A DNA stretch of 64,000 bases from NCBI RefSeq assembly GCF_900187565.1, contig NZ_FYED01000008.1, forward strand, positions 124,001 through 188,000. Reading direction: 5' to 3'. This stretch comes from Pseudomonas sp. Irchel 3A7 (GTDB taxonomy: Bacteria; Pseudomonadota; Gammaproteobacteria; Pseudomonadales; Pseudomonadaceae). The first letter of the stretch is position 1; each line of letters starts with the position of its first letter. The notes under the pieces were generated by a model, which saw only the letters and a list, made by a program, of their open reading frames with translations, ran no database searches and was not told where the DNA came from. Below, piece after piece: positions 51,553 through 61,171 of the stretch. The translations under genes were made by a program, and so were the position numbers.

Positions 51553-52644
51553 ATGAGTCAGCAAGCCGTCAAATTTGCCTACTGGGTACCTAACGTCAGC
51601 GGTGGGCTGGTGGTCAGCAAGATCGAGCAACGCACCCACTGGGGCATCGACTACAACCGTAAACTGGCACAACTGGCCGAAGAGGCGGGGTTTGAATATG
51701 CCCTGACGCAGATTCGTTTCACCGCCGGTTACGGTGCTGAATACCAGCATGAGTCGGTGGCGTTCAGTCACGCGTTGCTGGCCGCGACGACCCGGCTGAA
51801 AGTGATCGCCGCCATCCTGCCGGGGCCATGGCAACCGGCGTTGGCGGCCAAGCAACTGGCGACCATCGATCAACTCACTGATGGCCGGGTGGCGGTGAAC
51901 ATCGTCAGCGGCTGGTTCAAGGGCGAATTTCAGGCCATCGGCGAACACTGGCTGGAACACGACGAACGCTATCGCCGTTCCGAAGAGTTCATTCGCTCGC
52001 TCAAAGGCATCTGGACCCAGGACAACTTCACCTTTCGCGGCGACTTCTACCGATTCGACCATTACAGCCTCAAACCCAAGCCCCTGGGCCGGCCGGAAAT
52101 TTTCCAGGGCGGCAGCTCCCGCGCGGCACGGGACATGGCGGCGCGGGTGTCGGATTGGTACTTCACCAACGGCAACACGCCGGAAGGCATCAAGGTCCAG
52201 GTCGATGACATCCGCGCCAAGGCGGCGGCGAACAATCATTCGGTGAAAATCGGCGTGAACGCGTTTGTGATTGCCCGGGATACCGAAGAGGAGGCGCGAG
52301 CGGTACTGGCGCAGATCATCGATCAGGCCGATCCGGAAGCGGTCAATGCCTTTGGCGATGCAGCGAAACAGGCGGGCAGGGCGTCGCCCGAAGGTGAGGG
52401 CAACTGGGCGAAATCGACCTTCGAGGATCTGGTGCAATACAACGATGGCTTCAAGACCAACCTGATCGGCACGCCCGAGCAAATCGCCGAACGCATCGTG
52501 GCACTCAAGGCGGTGGGTGTGGACCTGGTGCTGGCGGGGTTCCTGCACTTTCAGGAGGAGGTCGAGTATTTCGGCAGTCGGGTGTTGCCGTTGGTGCGTA
52601 AGCTGGAGTCTGAGGCGCATTTGAACCAGGCCGCGGTCGCCTGA
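51553..52644 (+). CDS. sfnG: Dimethylsulfone monooxygenase (FMNH2-dependent)
   Basis: 363 aa, luciferase-like TIM barrel. KFAYWVPNVSGGLVVSKIEQ, QIRFTAGYGAEYQHESVAFS, LPGPWQPALAAKQLATIDQL and GGSSRAARDMAARVSDWYFT agree with SfnG, which converts dimethylsulfone to methanesulfinate using FMNH2 from a reductase. This lets the cell use dimethylsulfone as sulfur source when sulfate is scarce. ATG 51553 follows GAGGACACG. It is transcribed from a sigma-54-type promoter and is divergent from the SfnC-like gene. Confidence 0.92.
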   Translation: MSQQAVKFAYWVPNVSGGLVVSKIEQRTHWGIDYNRKLAQLAEEAGFEYALTQIRFTAGYGAEYQHESVAFSHALLAATTRLKVIAAILPGPWQPALAAKQLATIDQLTDGRVAVNIVSGWFKGEFQAIGEHWLEHDERYRRSEEFIRSLKGIWTQDNFTFRGDFYRFDHYSLKPKPLGRPEIFQGGSSRAARDMAARVSDWYFTNGNTPEGIKVQVDDIRAKAAANNHSVKIGVNAFVIARDTEEEARAVLAQIIDQADPEAVNAFGDAAKQAGRASPEGEGNWAKSTFEDLVQYNDGFKTNLIGTPEQIAERIVALKAVGVDLVLAGFLHFQEEVEYFGSRVLPLVRKLESEAHLNQAAVA

Positions 52645-52658
52645 TTACCGAAGAAACA

Positions 52659-52749
52659 CTGTGGGAGCGAGCCTGCTCGCGAAAGCGATGCATCAGTCAA
52701 CATGAATGTTGAACCTGACGGCCCCTTCGCGAGCAGGCTCGCTCCCACA
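52659..52749. repeat. REPIN
   Basis: Class I pair between the convergent sfnG and DUF1348 genes. Confidence 0.86.
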
Positions 52750-52762
52750 TTTGGTTCAGTGT

Positions 52763-53239
52763 TTAGAGGCCGAGATCCGACAGCCCCGGATGGTCGTCAG
52801 GACGACGCCCCAGTGGCCAGTGGAACTTGCGCTCGCTTTCCTTGATCGGCATGTCGTTGATGCAGGCAAAGCGGTGGGCCATCAAGCCTTGCTCGTTGAA
52901 CTCCCAGTTTTCGTTGCCATAGGAACGGAACCAGTTGCCCGAATCGTCGTGCCACTCATAGGCATAACGCACGGCGATGCGGTTGTCGGTGAACGCCCAG
53001 AGTTCCTTGATCAGGCGATACTCGAGCTCCCTGGCCCATTTACGGGTCAGGAAACCCTTGGCTTCTTCGCGGTTGTAGGCGAACTCGGCGCGGTTACGCC
53101 ATTGGGTGTCCAGGGTGTAGGCCAGCGACACGCGTTCCGGGTCGCGGGAGTTCCAGCCGTCTTCGGCCAGGCGGACTTTTCCGATGGCCGATTCACGGGT
53201 GAAGGGCGGCAATGGCGGACGAACTTCGGCATTAGACAT
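52763..53239 (-). CDS. DUF1348 (NTF2-like) protein
   Basis: 158 aa. The fold looks like SnoaL/NTF2: [75 protein letters not shown]. The family has no settled function. It lies 56 bp downstream of a TetR gene on the same strand and probably shares its transcript and its operator. Confidence 0.85.
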   Translation of the reverse strand: MSNAEVRPPLPPFTRESAIGKVRLAEDGWNSRDPERVSLAYTLDTQWRNRAEFAYNREEAKGFLTRKWARELEYRLIKELWAFTDNRIAVRYAYEWHDDSGNWFRSYGNENWEFNEQGLMAHRFACINDMPIKESERKFHWPLGRRPDDHPGLSDLGL

Positions 53240-53295
53240 TTCAAGTCTCCGTAGAAAATTAACGTTAGAGCAAGTTGTCGGGCTTGATTAAGTTG

Positions 53296-53859
53296 TTACA
53301 GGTCCAATAACTTTCGCGCCATGCATTGCGCATTATCGGCGGCACTGTGATCACCCATTACAAGCGCCACGGTTATGGCACCGTCAATCAGGATCAGCAG
53401 CTGTTTGGCCAGCAGCTGCGGATCTTCGGCGCCATGTTCGGTACACAGCTCGCACACGTAGTCGAGCAGTTTCTGTTTGTGGTCCCTGGCGACCAGGCGA
53501 ACCGGGTCTTGCGGATCGCCGGTTTCGCCGCTGGTGTTGATGAACGCGCAGCCGCGAAAGCCTTCGGAGACGAACCAGGACTTGAGCACGGTAAACAGGT
53601 TGAGCAGGCGGTCGGCCGGCGTTTCAGCCTGGTCGACCTCGCTTCTGTACCAGTGCATCCAGCGTTGGTCCCGACGTTGCAGGGCCGCGACGGTGAGCTC
53701 CTCCTTGTTGGCGAAGTAGCGGTAGATGCTTTTTCTGGAGACGCCGGCGGTTTTCACCAGAAGATCCATGCCCGTGGCGGCAATGCCACTTTTGTAGATC
53801 AACTTTTCGGTGACATCCAGAATGATGTCGCGTGTGTCGTTGCTAGTAATATCGTTCAT
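53296..53859 (-). CDS. TetR-family repressor
   Basis: 187 aa from ATG 53859. The N-terminal HTH (IILDVTEKLIYKSGIAATGM; DLLVKTAGVSRKSIYRYFAN) is followed by a ligand domain with GFRGCAFINTSGETGDPQDP, a Cys-containing segment seen in TetR members that respond to electrophiles or oxidants. A perfect 14-bp palindrome lies 12 bp upstream of the start, so autorepression and control of the DUF1348 gene are likely. Confidence 0.88.
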   Translation of the reverse strand: MNDITSNDTRDIILDVTEKLIYKSGIAATGMDLLVKTAGVSRKSIYRYFANKEELTVAALQRRDQRWMHWYRSEVDQAETPADRLLNLFTVLKSWFVSEGFRGCAFINTSGETGDPQDPVRLVARDHKQKLLDYVCELCTEHGAEDPQLLAKQLLILIDGAITVALVMGDHSAADNAQCMARKLLDL

Positions 53860-53871
53860 GTGGCTAACAGT

Positions 53872-53885
53872 AGAACGATCGTTCT
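53872..53885. promoter_or_regulatory. Probable TetR operator
   Basis: AGAACGATCGTTCT is a perfect 14-bp palindrome just upstream of the tetR start and would overlap its core promoter. Confidence 0.75.
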
Positions 53886-53920
53886 CCTTGGTCAAATGGT
53901 TTTTGTGTTGTCAGATAGAT

Positions 53921-53992
53921 TGCCATCGCCAGCAGGCTGGCTCCCACAGATGGACGCGTTCAAACTGTGGGGGCCAGCCTGCTGGCGATGGG
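53921..53992. repeat. Class III REP pair, short spacer
   Basis: CCATCGCCAGCAGGCTGGCT and the complement with ~20 bp between, in the tetR/pssA divergent interval. Confidence 0.84.
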
Positions 53993-54075
53993 GTCCTTAC
54001 AGACAGTAACAAGACCCAAGCCGATCCATGGTGTAAGCTCTCGAACTCTCTGGATTCGACCCGATTGCGAGCCCT

Positions 54076-55419
54076 ATGCCGTTGCTTTTCAAACGCTCCC
54101 TGCTGCCAAAACTGCGCAGTTTTCCGCTGACCGCCGATGCCGTCACCATCCTCTCTGGCGCTGCCGAGTTCCGTCGTTGCCTGCTGGAAAAAATCGCCGG
54201 CGCCACACAGCGCATCTATATCGTTGCGCTGTACCTGCAACAGGATGAAGCCGGCCAGGACATTCTCGATGCCTTGCACGCCGCCAAACTCAAGCGCCCG
54301 CAACTGGACGTGGTGGTGGTCGTCGACTGGCTGCGCGCCCAGCGCGGTTTGATCGGTGCCGGCAAGCAACCGGGCAATTCGGCCTGGTATCAGGACATGA
54401 CCCGCACCCACGCCAGCGAAGTTCCGATCTACGGCGTACCGGTGCAGACCCGCGAACTGTTCGGCGTATTGCACCTGAAGGGCTTCGTCATCGATGACTG
54501 CGTGATCTACAGCGGCGCGAGCCTGAACAACGTCTATCTGCACAAATTCGACAAATACCGCTACGACCGTTACCACCTGCTGCACAACCGCGCCCTGGCC
54601 GACTCGATGCAGCATCTGGTTCAGCATGGCCTGGTGGCTTCCAAAGCCGTGCATCGTCTCGATCTGCCGAACCTGCCGACCACCCGCAGCCTGCGCAATG
54701 ACATCGGTGACTTGCGCAGCCGGCTCAAGCACGCCGCGTACGACACCACCGAGGGCACGACAGATAAGGGCGGTCTGTCGGTGAGCCCGTTATTGGGCGT
54801 GGGCAAGAACAACCCGCTGAGCCGGGTGATTTGCGAACTGATCGCCAGCACCCAGCATCAACTGACCATCTGCACGCCGTACTTCAACCTGCCGCTGGCC
54901 GTGACCCGGGAAATCAACCGGGCACTGGCCCGTGGCGTGAAGATCGACATCGTGGTCGGCGACAAGACCGCCAACGACTTCTACATTCCGCCGAGCGAGC
55001 CGTTCAAGGTGATCGCGGCGCTGCCGTACCTCTACGAAATCAGCCTGCGCCGGTTCGCCAAGCGCCATCAGCGCAACATCGACAGCGGCCAGTTGAACCT
55101 GCACCTGTGGAAGGAAGGCGATAACACGTACCACCTCAAGGGCATGTGGGTGGACAAGCGCTACACCTTGCTGACCGGCAACAACCTCAACCCTCGGGCG
55201 TTCCGCCTCGATCTGGAAAACGCCTTGCTGATCGATGATCCGAAAGGCGAGTTGCTTGAGTCCCGCCGCAAGGAGTTGAAAGAGATCTTCCAGCACACGA
55301 CGCGCATCGAGCGTTATCAGGACCTGGAAACATTGCCCGAGTACCCGGCGGGGGTGGCCAGGTTTCTCAAACGTGTGAGTCGCGTGCGGATCGAGCGGTT
55401 GCTCTACCGCATTCTGTAA
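54076..55419 (+). CDS. pssA: CDP-diacylglycerol-serine O-phosphatidyltransferase (type I)
   Basis: 447 aa, phospholipase-D superfamily. Two HKD motifs are present: His133-Lys135-Asp140 in HLKGFVIDDCVIYSGASLNN and His353-Lys355-Asp360 in HLKGMWVDKRYTLLTGNNLN. PssA transfers the phosphatidyl group from CDP-diacylglycerol to serine, making phosphatidylserine, precursor of phosphatidylethanolamine. It is peripheral on the inner membrane. Length matches the E. coli enzyme. The upstream interval holds a REP pair and the tetR operator, so no operon is evident. Confidence 0.94.
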   Translation: MPLLFKRSLLPKLRSFPLTADAVTILSGAAEFRRCLLEKIAGATQRIYIVALYLQQDEAGQDILDALHAAKLKRPQLDVVVVVDWLRAQRGLIGAGKQPGNSAWYQDMTRTHASEVPIYGVPVQTRELFGVLHLKGFVIDDCVIYSGASLNNVYLHKFDKYRYDRYHLLHNRALADSMQHLVQHGLVASKAVHRLDLPNLPTTRSLRNDIGDLRSRLKHAAYDTTEGTTDKGGLSVSPLLGVGKNNPLSRVICELIASTQHQLTICTPYFNLPLAVTREINRALARGVKIDIVVGDKTANDFYIPPSEPFKVIAALPYLYEISLRRFAKRHQRNIDSGQLNLHLWKEGDNTYHLKGMWVDKRYTLLTGNNLNPRAFRLDLENALLIDDPKGELLESRRKELKEIFQHTTRIERYQDLETLPEYPAGVARFLKRVSRVRIERLLYRIL

Positions 55420-55423
55420 AAAA

Positions 55424-55506
55424 GCATTCGCGAGCAGGCTCGCTCCCACAGTGGATTCGTGTTCGGCACATAACCCTGTGGGAGCGAGCCTGCTCGCGAA
55501 GAGGCC
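55424..55506. repeat. REPIN, short spacer
   Basis: Class I pair between the convergent pssA and efeM genes; it starts 5 bp after the pssA stop. Confidence 0.86.
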
Positions 55507-55525
55507 CGCTCAGGCGTAACAAGAC

Positions 55526-56350
55526 TCAGTTCAAACCCAGCTTGCCGCGCAACGTCGACAAATCCTCAGCCAGTGTATTCACCGGCCCGACCAGCGCCTT
55601 GCGGTCGTTCTCCTTCACCTTGTCATAGGTCTCGAATCCGCCACCCTGGGTCTTGTACTTGGCCAGAATGGTATTCACCGTGGCGAAGTTCCTGTCGACT
55701 TTGGCGACGAATGCCGCGTCCTGTTTCTCGATCTGCGGACGGAACAGGTCGACGATTTTCTTCGCCCCGTCGATGTTGCCCTGGAAGTCGTACAGGTCGG
55801 TGTGGCTGTAGCGATCTTCCTCGCCGGAGATCTTGGTGGCCGCTACTTCTTCCAGCAGCGCAGCGGCGCCGCCGACGACTTTTTCCGGCGGGAAGGTCAG
55901 GCCGGCGACGCGGGTTTGCAGGTCCTTGACGTCGTTGTTCAGGCCATCCGCCAGTTCACCCAGGCCCCGGGTGCTGTTTTCCGAGAACAGCGAGTATTCG
56001 ATGCGGTGGAATCCGGTGAAGTCTTCGGCCTTTACGCCTTTTTCGTGGTCATCGACCCGGGAGTCGATGGACGCATCGAGGTCACTGAACAGCTCGGCAA
56101 TCGGCTCGATCGACTCGTAGTAAACCCGGGTCGGCGCATAGAGTTTTTTCGCGGTGGCCAGGTCGCCTTTTTTCACCGCGTCGGTGAACTGTCGGGTGTG
56201 GCTGGCCAGCTCATCCAGTTGTTCGGTGACGTAGATCTTGTAGTCGGAAATCGGCTGCACCAACTCCAGCGGCGCCGTCGCGGCGAACGCTGAAAACGGG
56301 GTGTTGAGCAAACCTAGGGTCAGCATTAACGCCAGTGGCGATTTTTTCAT
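55526..56350 (-). CDS. efeM: Periplasmic M75 (EfeM) iron-uptake protein
   Basis: 274 aa. A signal peptide ([19 protein letters not shown]) is followed by a single M75/imelysin-like helical domain. The metal-site motif HxxE is in [19 protein letters not shown], and [18 protein letters not shown] is a second conserved stretch. It lacks the N-terminal cupredoxin domain of EfeO, which defines the EfeM type described in P. syringae. Fourth gene of efeUOBM, 18 bp after efeB. It is likely to bind ferric or ferrous iron and pass it to EfeO or EfeU. Confidence 0.88.
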   Translation of the reverse strand: MKKSPLALMLTLGLLNTPFSAFAATAPLELVQPISDYKIYVTEQLDELASHTRQFTDAVKKGDLATAKKLYAPTRVYYESIEPIAELFSDLDASIDSRVDDHEKGVKAEDFTGFHRIEYSLFSENSTRGLGELADGLNNDVKDLQTRVAGLTFPPEKVVGGAAALLEEVAATKISGEEDRYSHTDLYDFQGNIDGAKKIVDLFRPQIEKQDAAFVAKVDRNFATVNTILAKYKTQGGGFETYDKVKENDRKALVGPVNTLAEDLSTLRGKLGLN

Positions 56351-56368
56351 CAGAGGGCTCCGTAGGGG

Positions 56369-57667
56369 TCAGGTTGTTGTTTTTGGTTGAGTAGCGTTGA
56401 GCAGCGAGCGGCCGATGTAATCCTGATCGCCGTTCACACCGGGCAAAGTGAAGAAATACCCACCGCCGACCGGCTTGAGGTATTCCTCCAGCGGTTCGCC
56501 GTTGAGCCTGGTTTGCACGGTGATAAAGCCTTTCTCCAGATCGGCCTGGTAGCAGATGAACAGCAGGCCCATGTCCAGCTGACCGTTCTTGTTCACGCCG
56601 TTGGAGTAGTTGAACGGTCGGCGCAGGATCAGATTGGCTTGGGTCGCGGCGGTGCGCGGGTTGGCCAGGCGGATGTGGGCATCGAGTTTGGTCAGCTTGC
56701 CTTCGGGGTCTTTGGCGTAATCTGGCACTTCGGTTTCATGGCTGCCGCCGATGGGCGCGCCGCTGCTTTTGACCCGGCCGAGAATGCTTTCCTGTTCCTG
56801 CAAGGGCGTGCGGTCCCAACGCTCGACGAAGTTGCGGATGATCCGCACCGCTTGATAGCTGCCGTTGGCCGCCCAGGTCGGTTCGTCGCTGCCGGGCTGG
56901 ACCCAGACGATGCGGTCCATGGCTTTGCCGTCGTTGGAATCGGGGTTGGCCGAACCGTCGCGAAAACCGAGGAAATTGCGTGCGCTCTGTGCGGGCACGC
57001 CGGGTTTGGCCGGGGCCTGGGGCGGCACGCTGCCTTCCTGTTTCCAGCGCACCAGCAGCAGGTCGGGGAGGTTTTTTACGATGTCGCGCAGGGCGTGGAT
57101 GTTGGTGTCGGCGGTGTTGGCGCAGAACTGCAGGCTCAGGTCGCCGTGGCAGCAATCGGCTTCCAGTGCATCGTTGGGGAAACCGACCATGCGGACAAGG
57201 CGCTTGGGCTTGGCATCGGCGAGACCGAAACGCTCGTCGAACAAGGATTCGCCCACTGACACGGTGATGGTCAGGTTGTCCGGCGTGACCACTGGCCCAA
57301 GAATCCCGGAATCCACCGGCGGCAGCTTCGGGTCGACCTGAGCGACCGGGCCGCCCGTCATCAAAAACGCGATGCGTTCGTTGAGGGTGAGGAACAGGCG
57401 CTCCAGATCTTCACGGTCGCTGGCCAGCACATCGAATGCCACCAGCATGCCCGATGCCGGTCGCGGGGTGACGATGCCGCTCTGGTGTTTGCCGTGGAAA
57501 TCATGGCGGTCTTCGGTGCGGTCACTGCTGGGGGCTTGGGTCACTTGCGCGGCACCAGCGGCCATGGCCGGGCAGCTCAGGGCTGAACCCGCAAGGGCGA
57601 CACCGGCGACGCCCATGCCCATCAATACCCGGCGGCGCTGGAGGTTGAACTGCTCTGAATCGTTCAT
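56369..57667 (-). CDS. efeB: Dye-decolourising heme peroxidase EfeB
   Basis: 432 aa. A Tat signal peptide ([20 protein letters not shown]) directs folded export. The DyP signature GFRDG occurs in [20 protein letters not shown], and the heme ligand His lies near [20 protein letters not shown] / [15 protein letters not shown]. In EfeUOB it is thought to oxidise ferrous iron or handle heme in the periplasm. 18 bp separate it from efeO and from efeM, consistent with one transcript. Confidence 0.93.
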   Translation of the reverse strand: MNDSEQFNLQRRRVLMGMGVAGVALAGSALSCPAMAAGAAQVTQAPSSDRTEDRHDFHGKHQSGIVTPRPASGMLVAFDVLASDREDLERLFLTLNERIAFLMTGGPVAQVDPKLPPVDSGILGPVVTPDNLTITVSVGESLFDERFGLADAKPKRLVRMVGFPNDALEADCCHGDLSLQFCANTADTNIHALRDIVKNLPDLLLVRWKQEGSVPPQAPAKPGVPAQSARNFLGFRDGSANPDSNDGKAMDRIVWVQPGSDEPTWAANGSYQAVRIIRNFVERWDRTPLQEQESILGRVKSSGAPIGGSHETEVPDYAKDPEGKLTKLDAHIRLANPRTAATQANLILRRPFNYSNGVNKNGQLDMGLLFICYQADLEKGFITVQTRLNGEPLEEYLKPVGGGYFFTLPGVNGDQDYIGRSLLNATQPKTTT

Positions 57668-57685
57668 CTGAAAGTCGTCTTCTGC

Positions 57686-58885
57686 TTACAGGCCGCTAAG
57701 GCCAAGGGCGGGATCAATCGCGTCAAGTGCAGCGGCCAATGCTTTGGCCTTGTCGGCAATCTGCGTGCGCTGACCGGCACTGACGCTGTCGTAGCTGGCG
57801 TAACCGTCGTTGACCTTGAAGCCATTGAGTTCGGACTCGAATGCGACAAGGGCGCTGTCGATGTTCGGCAACAGGTCGGCGGCGGATTTAGTCAGCAACG
57901 GGCGCAGCAGCTCGACGACTTTGCGCGCAGCGTCGAAGTTGCCGACAAAGCCGTTCAGGTCGCTGTGGCTGTAGCGTTCTTCTTCACCGCTGCCGGCACG
58001 GACGTCGGCGAGGCTGTTGAGGTTGCGCACCACGGTGCTCACCAGTTGTTCCGGCGGCAACGACTGGGCCAGCAGCTGTTGCTTGAGGGTGGTGACATCG
58101 GTCAGAAGGCGCTGGGCGACCGGTGCCAGACCGTCGAGGTTGCGTTGCTGGAACAGCGCGTATTCGAGGCGATGGAAACCGGTGAACGCCGGGTCCTGCT
58201 CGCGTTTTTCGAAGTAATCGGCACGGGCGTTGATCCCGTTGTCGAGCTCCGCCAGGCGTTGGGCAGCCGGGGCCAGGCGCTGGTAAGCAGCGCGGGCCGG
58301 AATGTACAAGGTTTGAGCCTGACTCAAATCGCCAGCTTCGATGGCTTGATTCAGTGCGGTAACGGCCTTGATCAGCGTCGTGCCCTGGTTGCTGAGGTAC
58401 ACGCGAAATTCCGACAACGGCCCGACAAACGCCACCATCGACGGTTTGGCCTTGGCCGCCGCGTCGGAAGCGGCTGTCGGCGTAACGTGCAAGGTCCCGC
58501 GCGGGTTGCTCAGCAGACCGCAGGTGATCGCGTAATCGCCGGGCAACAGGTCGGCATTGATCACCTGGCTCAGGCCCGGCGCGATGTTTTCCCGTTCTTC
58601 GACCACCAGCACGCCGTCGAGGATTTCCCATTCAACAGCCCGATCCGAGCGGTTGACGATACGGAAACTGGCGCGACCGGCGGGAACGGTCAGGGCACCA
58701 GGCTCGCAACGGTGCGGGTGAATGGTCACCAACACTTCATCATGGTTGGCCTGGCGCTTGGCCGCGGCCATTTTCGAGGCGTAGTAGAACAGGCCGCCGG
58801 CGGCGATCATCACGATCACCGAACCGGCCACCGCCCAGCGCAGGGCGCGGGGAGGGGGAGCCTGGGTTGGGGCTGGAGTTGGCAT
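57686..58885 (-). CDS. efeO: EfeO, cupredoxin plus M75 iron-uptake protein
   Basis: 399 aa. The N-terminal membrane anchor or signal (RALRWAVAGSVIVMIAAGGL) is followed by a cupredoxin domain (~35-130: VTIHPHRCEPGALTVPAGRA; GDYAITCGLLSNPRGTLHV) and an M75 domain (~145-399) with HxxE in FTGFHRLEYALFQQRN. It binds and delivers iron to the EfeU permease. ATG 58885 gives MPTPAPTQAPPP; a longer frame upstream is translated REPIN. It is separated from efeU by a REPIN that interrupts the gap but probably not the operon. Confidence 0.92.
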   Translation of the reverse strand: MPTPAPTQAPPPRALRWAVAGSVIVMIAAGGLFYYASKMAAAKRQANHDEVLVTIHPHRCEPGALTVPAGRASFRIVNRSDRAVEWEILDGVLVVEERENIAPGLSQVINADLLPGDYAITCGLLSNPRGTLHVTPTAASDAAAKAKPSMVAFVGPLSEFRVYLSNQGTTLIKAVTALNQAIEAGDLSQAQTLYIPARAAYQRLAPAAQRLAELDNGINARADYFEKREQDPAFTGFHRLEYALFQQRNLDGLAPVAQRLLTDVTTLKQQLLAQSLPPEQLVSTVVRNLNSLADVRAGSGEEERYSHSDLNGFVGNFDAARKVVELLRPLLTKSAADLLPNIDSALVAFESELNGFKVNDGYASYDSVSAGQRTQIADKAKALAAALDAIDPALGLSGL

Positions 58886-58924
58886 GGTTGCCCTTACTGA
58901 TTGGAAACTGAAAAGTGACTGACC

Positions 58925-59022
58925 CTGTGGGAGCGAGCCTGCTCGCGAAAAAACCACCGCTGGTTATCTGGCGTTTACGCGTTATCGTTGACGACCTTCG
59001 CGAGCGGGCTCGCTCCCACAAG
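58925..59022. repeat. REPIN overlapping the 3' end of efeU
   Basis: Class I pair with spacer GCGTTTACGCGTTATCGTTGACGA. Its right arm and part of the spacer (58982-59022) code for the last residues and the stop of EfeU. Confidence 0.88.
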
Positions 59023-59839
59023 GGTTGGTGTCTGGCACAGGGGCGGGGAGAAAGAACATCACCAGCGCCACCGCCAGGTAAATCAGATAAGCGCCGAGGG
59101 TGCTGACGGTCGGGGCATCCTGGTAACCGAACATCCCGGCCAGCACCGAGCCCAGCGGGCCGTCCATCGGCAGCGTCGCGCTGAGGTCGAAGAGCACGGT
59201 TTGCAGGTGATTCCACACGCCGGCTTCATGCAGCGCTTGTACGGAATTGGCAAGGATCCCGGCGGCCACCACGAGAATGAACAGACCGGTCCAGCGCATG
59301 AACGCGCCGAGGTTCAGGCGCATGCTGCCGCTGTAGATCAGGACGCCGACCATGATTGCCAGGATGAGGCCGAGCAGGGCGCCGATCGGGGCCGCCGGAC
59401 CTTCGCTTTGCTGGAACACCGCGAGCAGGAAAAATACGGTTTCCAGGCCTTCCCGGGCCACGGCGAAAAACACCATGGCGATCAGTGCGGTCACCTGATG
59501 CCTGGAACCGGTCAGTGCCTGATCAAGAGACGCGTGCAGCGAATGCTTGATCGAACGCGCGACCTTGCGCATCCAGAACACCATCGAACTCAAGATGCCG
59601 ACGGCCACCAGCCCAACCACGCCTTCAAACAGCTCCTGTTGTTTCTGCGGAAACTCGGCGCTGACCAGTTCCAGGCCGCCACCGACCAACAGGGCCAGGG
59701 CGGCGGCGAGAAATACACCGATCCACACGGCGGGCATCCACTGGCCGCGACCGGTCTGTTTCAGGTAACTGGCGATGATGCCGACGATCAATGCGGCCTC
59801 GATGCCTTCGCGCAACATGATCAGAAAGGGGACGAACAT
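58982..59839 (-). CDS. efeU: EfeU, FTR1-type ferrous iron permease
   Basis: 285 aa, seven membrane helices. The FTR1 iron-binding REGIEAALIVG motif is at residues 10-20 (FLIMLREGIEAALIVGIIAS), and the second REGLE motif lies in FFAVAREGLETVFFLLAVFQ. It imports iron across the inner membrane, with EfeO and EfeB as periplasmic partners. The terminal residues [14 protein letters not shown] are translated from a REPIN that also provides the TAA stop. First gene of the operon; a Fur-like box lies 40 bp upstream of the start. Confidence 0.92.
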   Translation of the reverse strand: MFVPFLIMLREGIEAALIVGIIASYLKQTGRGQWMPAVWIGVFLAAALALLVGGGLELVSAEFPQKQQELFEGVVGLVAVGILSSMVFWMRKVARSIKHSLHASLDQALTGSRHQVTALIAMVFFAVAREGLETVFFLLAVFQQSEGPAAPIGALLGLILAIMVGVLIYSGSMRLNLGAFMRWTGLFILVVAAGILANSVQALHEAGVWNHLQTVLFDLSATLPMDGPLGSVLAGMFGYQDAPTVSTLGAYLIYLAVALVMFFLPAPVPDTNPCGSEPAREGRQR

Positions 59840-59879
59840 TCAGCACCGTGTCAGCAATAGATAGGGTGCTAAGTTGTAA

Positions 59880-59898
59880 CATAATGACACTCATTCCC
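59880..59898. promoter_or_regulatory. Fur box upstream of efeU
   Basis: CATAATGACACTCATTCCC agrees with GATAATGATAATCATTATC at 14 of 19 positions. It is positioned for iron-dependent repression of efeUOBM. Confidence 0.7.
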
Positions 59899-59960
59899 AA
59901 ATGGCAGTGATTGACATTTAGCTGAACCTAAGCTGAACGAACTTCAAGGTCAACTGTATC

Positions 59961-60039
59961 CCCTGCTCGCGAAGGCGCAGTGTCAGTCCCCCCTTTATCG
60001 AATCCGAAATCCTCTTCGCGAGCAGGCTCGCTCCCACAG
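59961..60039. repeat. REPIN with truncated left arm
   Basis: The left half lacks the GTGGGAGCGAG portion and starts at CCCTGCTCGCGAAGG; the right arm is complete. Between efeU and the AraC gene. Confidence 0.78.
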
Positions 60040-60129
60040 GGATTTGCTTGTCCACAGGGATCTGCGGTGAGCTGGCGGTTTCAGCTAATATGCCCCCCAC
60101 CCAAACAAGAACAGGGCACACCTCGCTCA

Positions 60130-61146
60130 ATGTCGGAAAAAGACACCATTTCCATTCAACTGGTGCGTGAAGCGCTGTTGCAGAGTTGCGCCCCGGGCGT
60201 CGCCACCGAAGAGGCGTTGAACAAGGTCGGCATCGATCCTGTCCTCCTGCAAAACGGCACTGCCAGGGTGCCGGCCACCGCCTATGCGCGACTGTGGCGC
60301 TTGCTGGCGCGACGGGGCGACGACGAGTTTTTCGGCATGGACCCGCGCAAGCTCAAGTCCGGCAGCCTTGAGTTTCTCTGTCGTTGCGCCATGGTCCAGC
60401 CGAGCCTGGCGGCGGGGCTCACCAGTGGCCTGGGTTTTCTGTCGCTGATGCTCGAACGCATGCCCGCCGAACTGGTGCGTCAGCAAAGCCTGGCGGAAAT
60501 CGTGTTGCTCGAAGACGACCACGAACCGCGCCGAGCCTTCACCTACTTCACCTACTGGATGATCGTGCACGGCGTGGCCTGCTGGCTGGCGGGACGTCGG
60601 ATCCCGATTCTGGCCATCGAGTTGCGTTGCCCGCAGCCGGATTTCTGCGACGACTATCAAGTGATGTTTTCCGAGAACCTGCGTTTCGACCGGCCACGTA
60701 CACGGATGATTTTCGCCGCCGATTGCCTGGATCTGCCGATCAAGCGCAGCGCTGAAGAACTCAAGCGTTTCCTGGCCCATGCGCCGGCCAACATCCTGGT
60801 GAAGTATCGCGATCCGGAAAGCCTGGCCAGCCGGATCAAGCACGATCTGCGACAACTGCCCGCCGAACAATGGCCGGAAACCGAAGCGCTGGCGCAACGC
60901 CTGTGCATGTCGGCCTCGACCCTGCGTCGGCGACTGGCGGAGGAAGGCCAGAGCTACCAGGGGCTCAAGGACAGTGTGCGCAAGGAACTGGCCATCGTCT
61001 GGCTGGCGGAGCCGAGCATCAGCTTCAGCGAAATCGCCACCCGGCTGGGGTTTGCCGATGCGAGTTCGTTCTACAAGGCGTTTCGCAAGTGGTCGGGCTC
61101 CAATCCGGGGCATTACCGCAGTTTGATCCTCAACGAAGCCTCCTGA
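60130..61146 (+). CDS. AraC-family regulator (arabinose-binding-domain type)
   Basis: 338 aa from ATG 60130. The N-terminal Arabinose_bd-like domain (~20-210: VGIDPVLLQNGTARVPATAY; GFLSLMLERMPAELVRQQSL) is as in OruR/ArgR-like and lipid-responsive regulators, with the C-terminal AraC HTH pair ~235-335 (AQRLCMSASTLRRRLAEEGQ; IATRLGFADASSFYKAFRKW). It lies directly upstream of an acyl-CoA ligase/SDR/thiolase operon on the same strand and is likely to activate it. Confidence 0.87.
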   Translation: MSEKDTISIQLVREALLQSCAPGVATEEALNKVGIDPVLLQNGTARVPATAYARLWRLLARRGDDEFFGMDPRKLKSGSLEFLCRCAMVQPSLAAGLTSGLGFLSLMLERMPAELVRQQSLAEIVLLEDDHEPRRAFTYFTYWMIVHGVACWLAGRRIPILAIELRCPQPDFCDDYQVMFSENLRFDRPRTRMIFAADCLDLPIKRSAEELKRFLAHAPANILVKYRDPESLASRIKHDLRQLPAEQWPETEALAQRLCMSASTLRRRLAEEGQSYQGLKDSVRKELAIVWLAEPSISFSEIATRLGFADASSFYKAFRKWSGSNPGHYRSLILNEAS

Positions 61147-61171
61147 TCCGACATGTGTTGACCGGGCCGCC

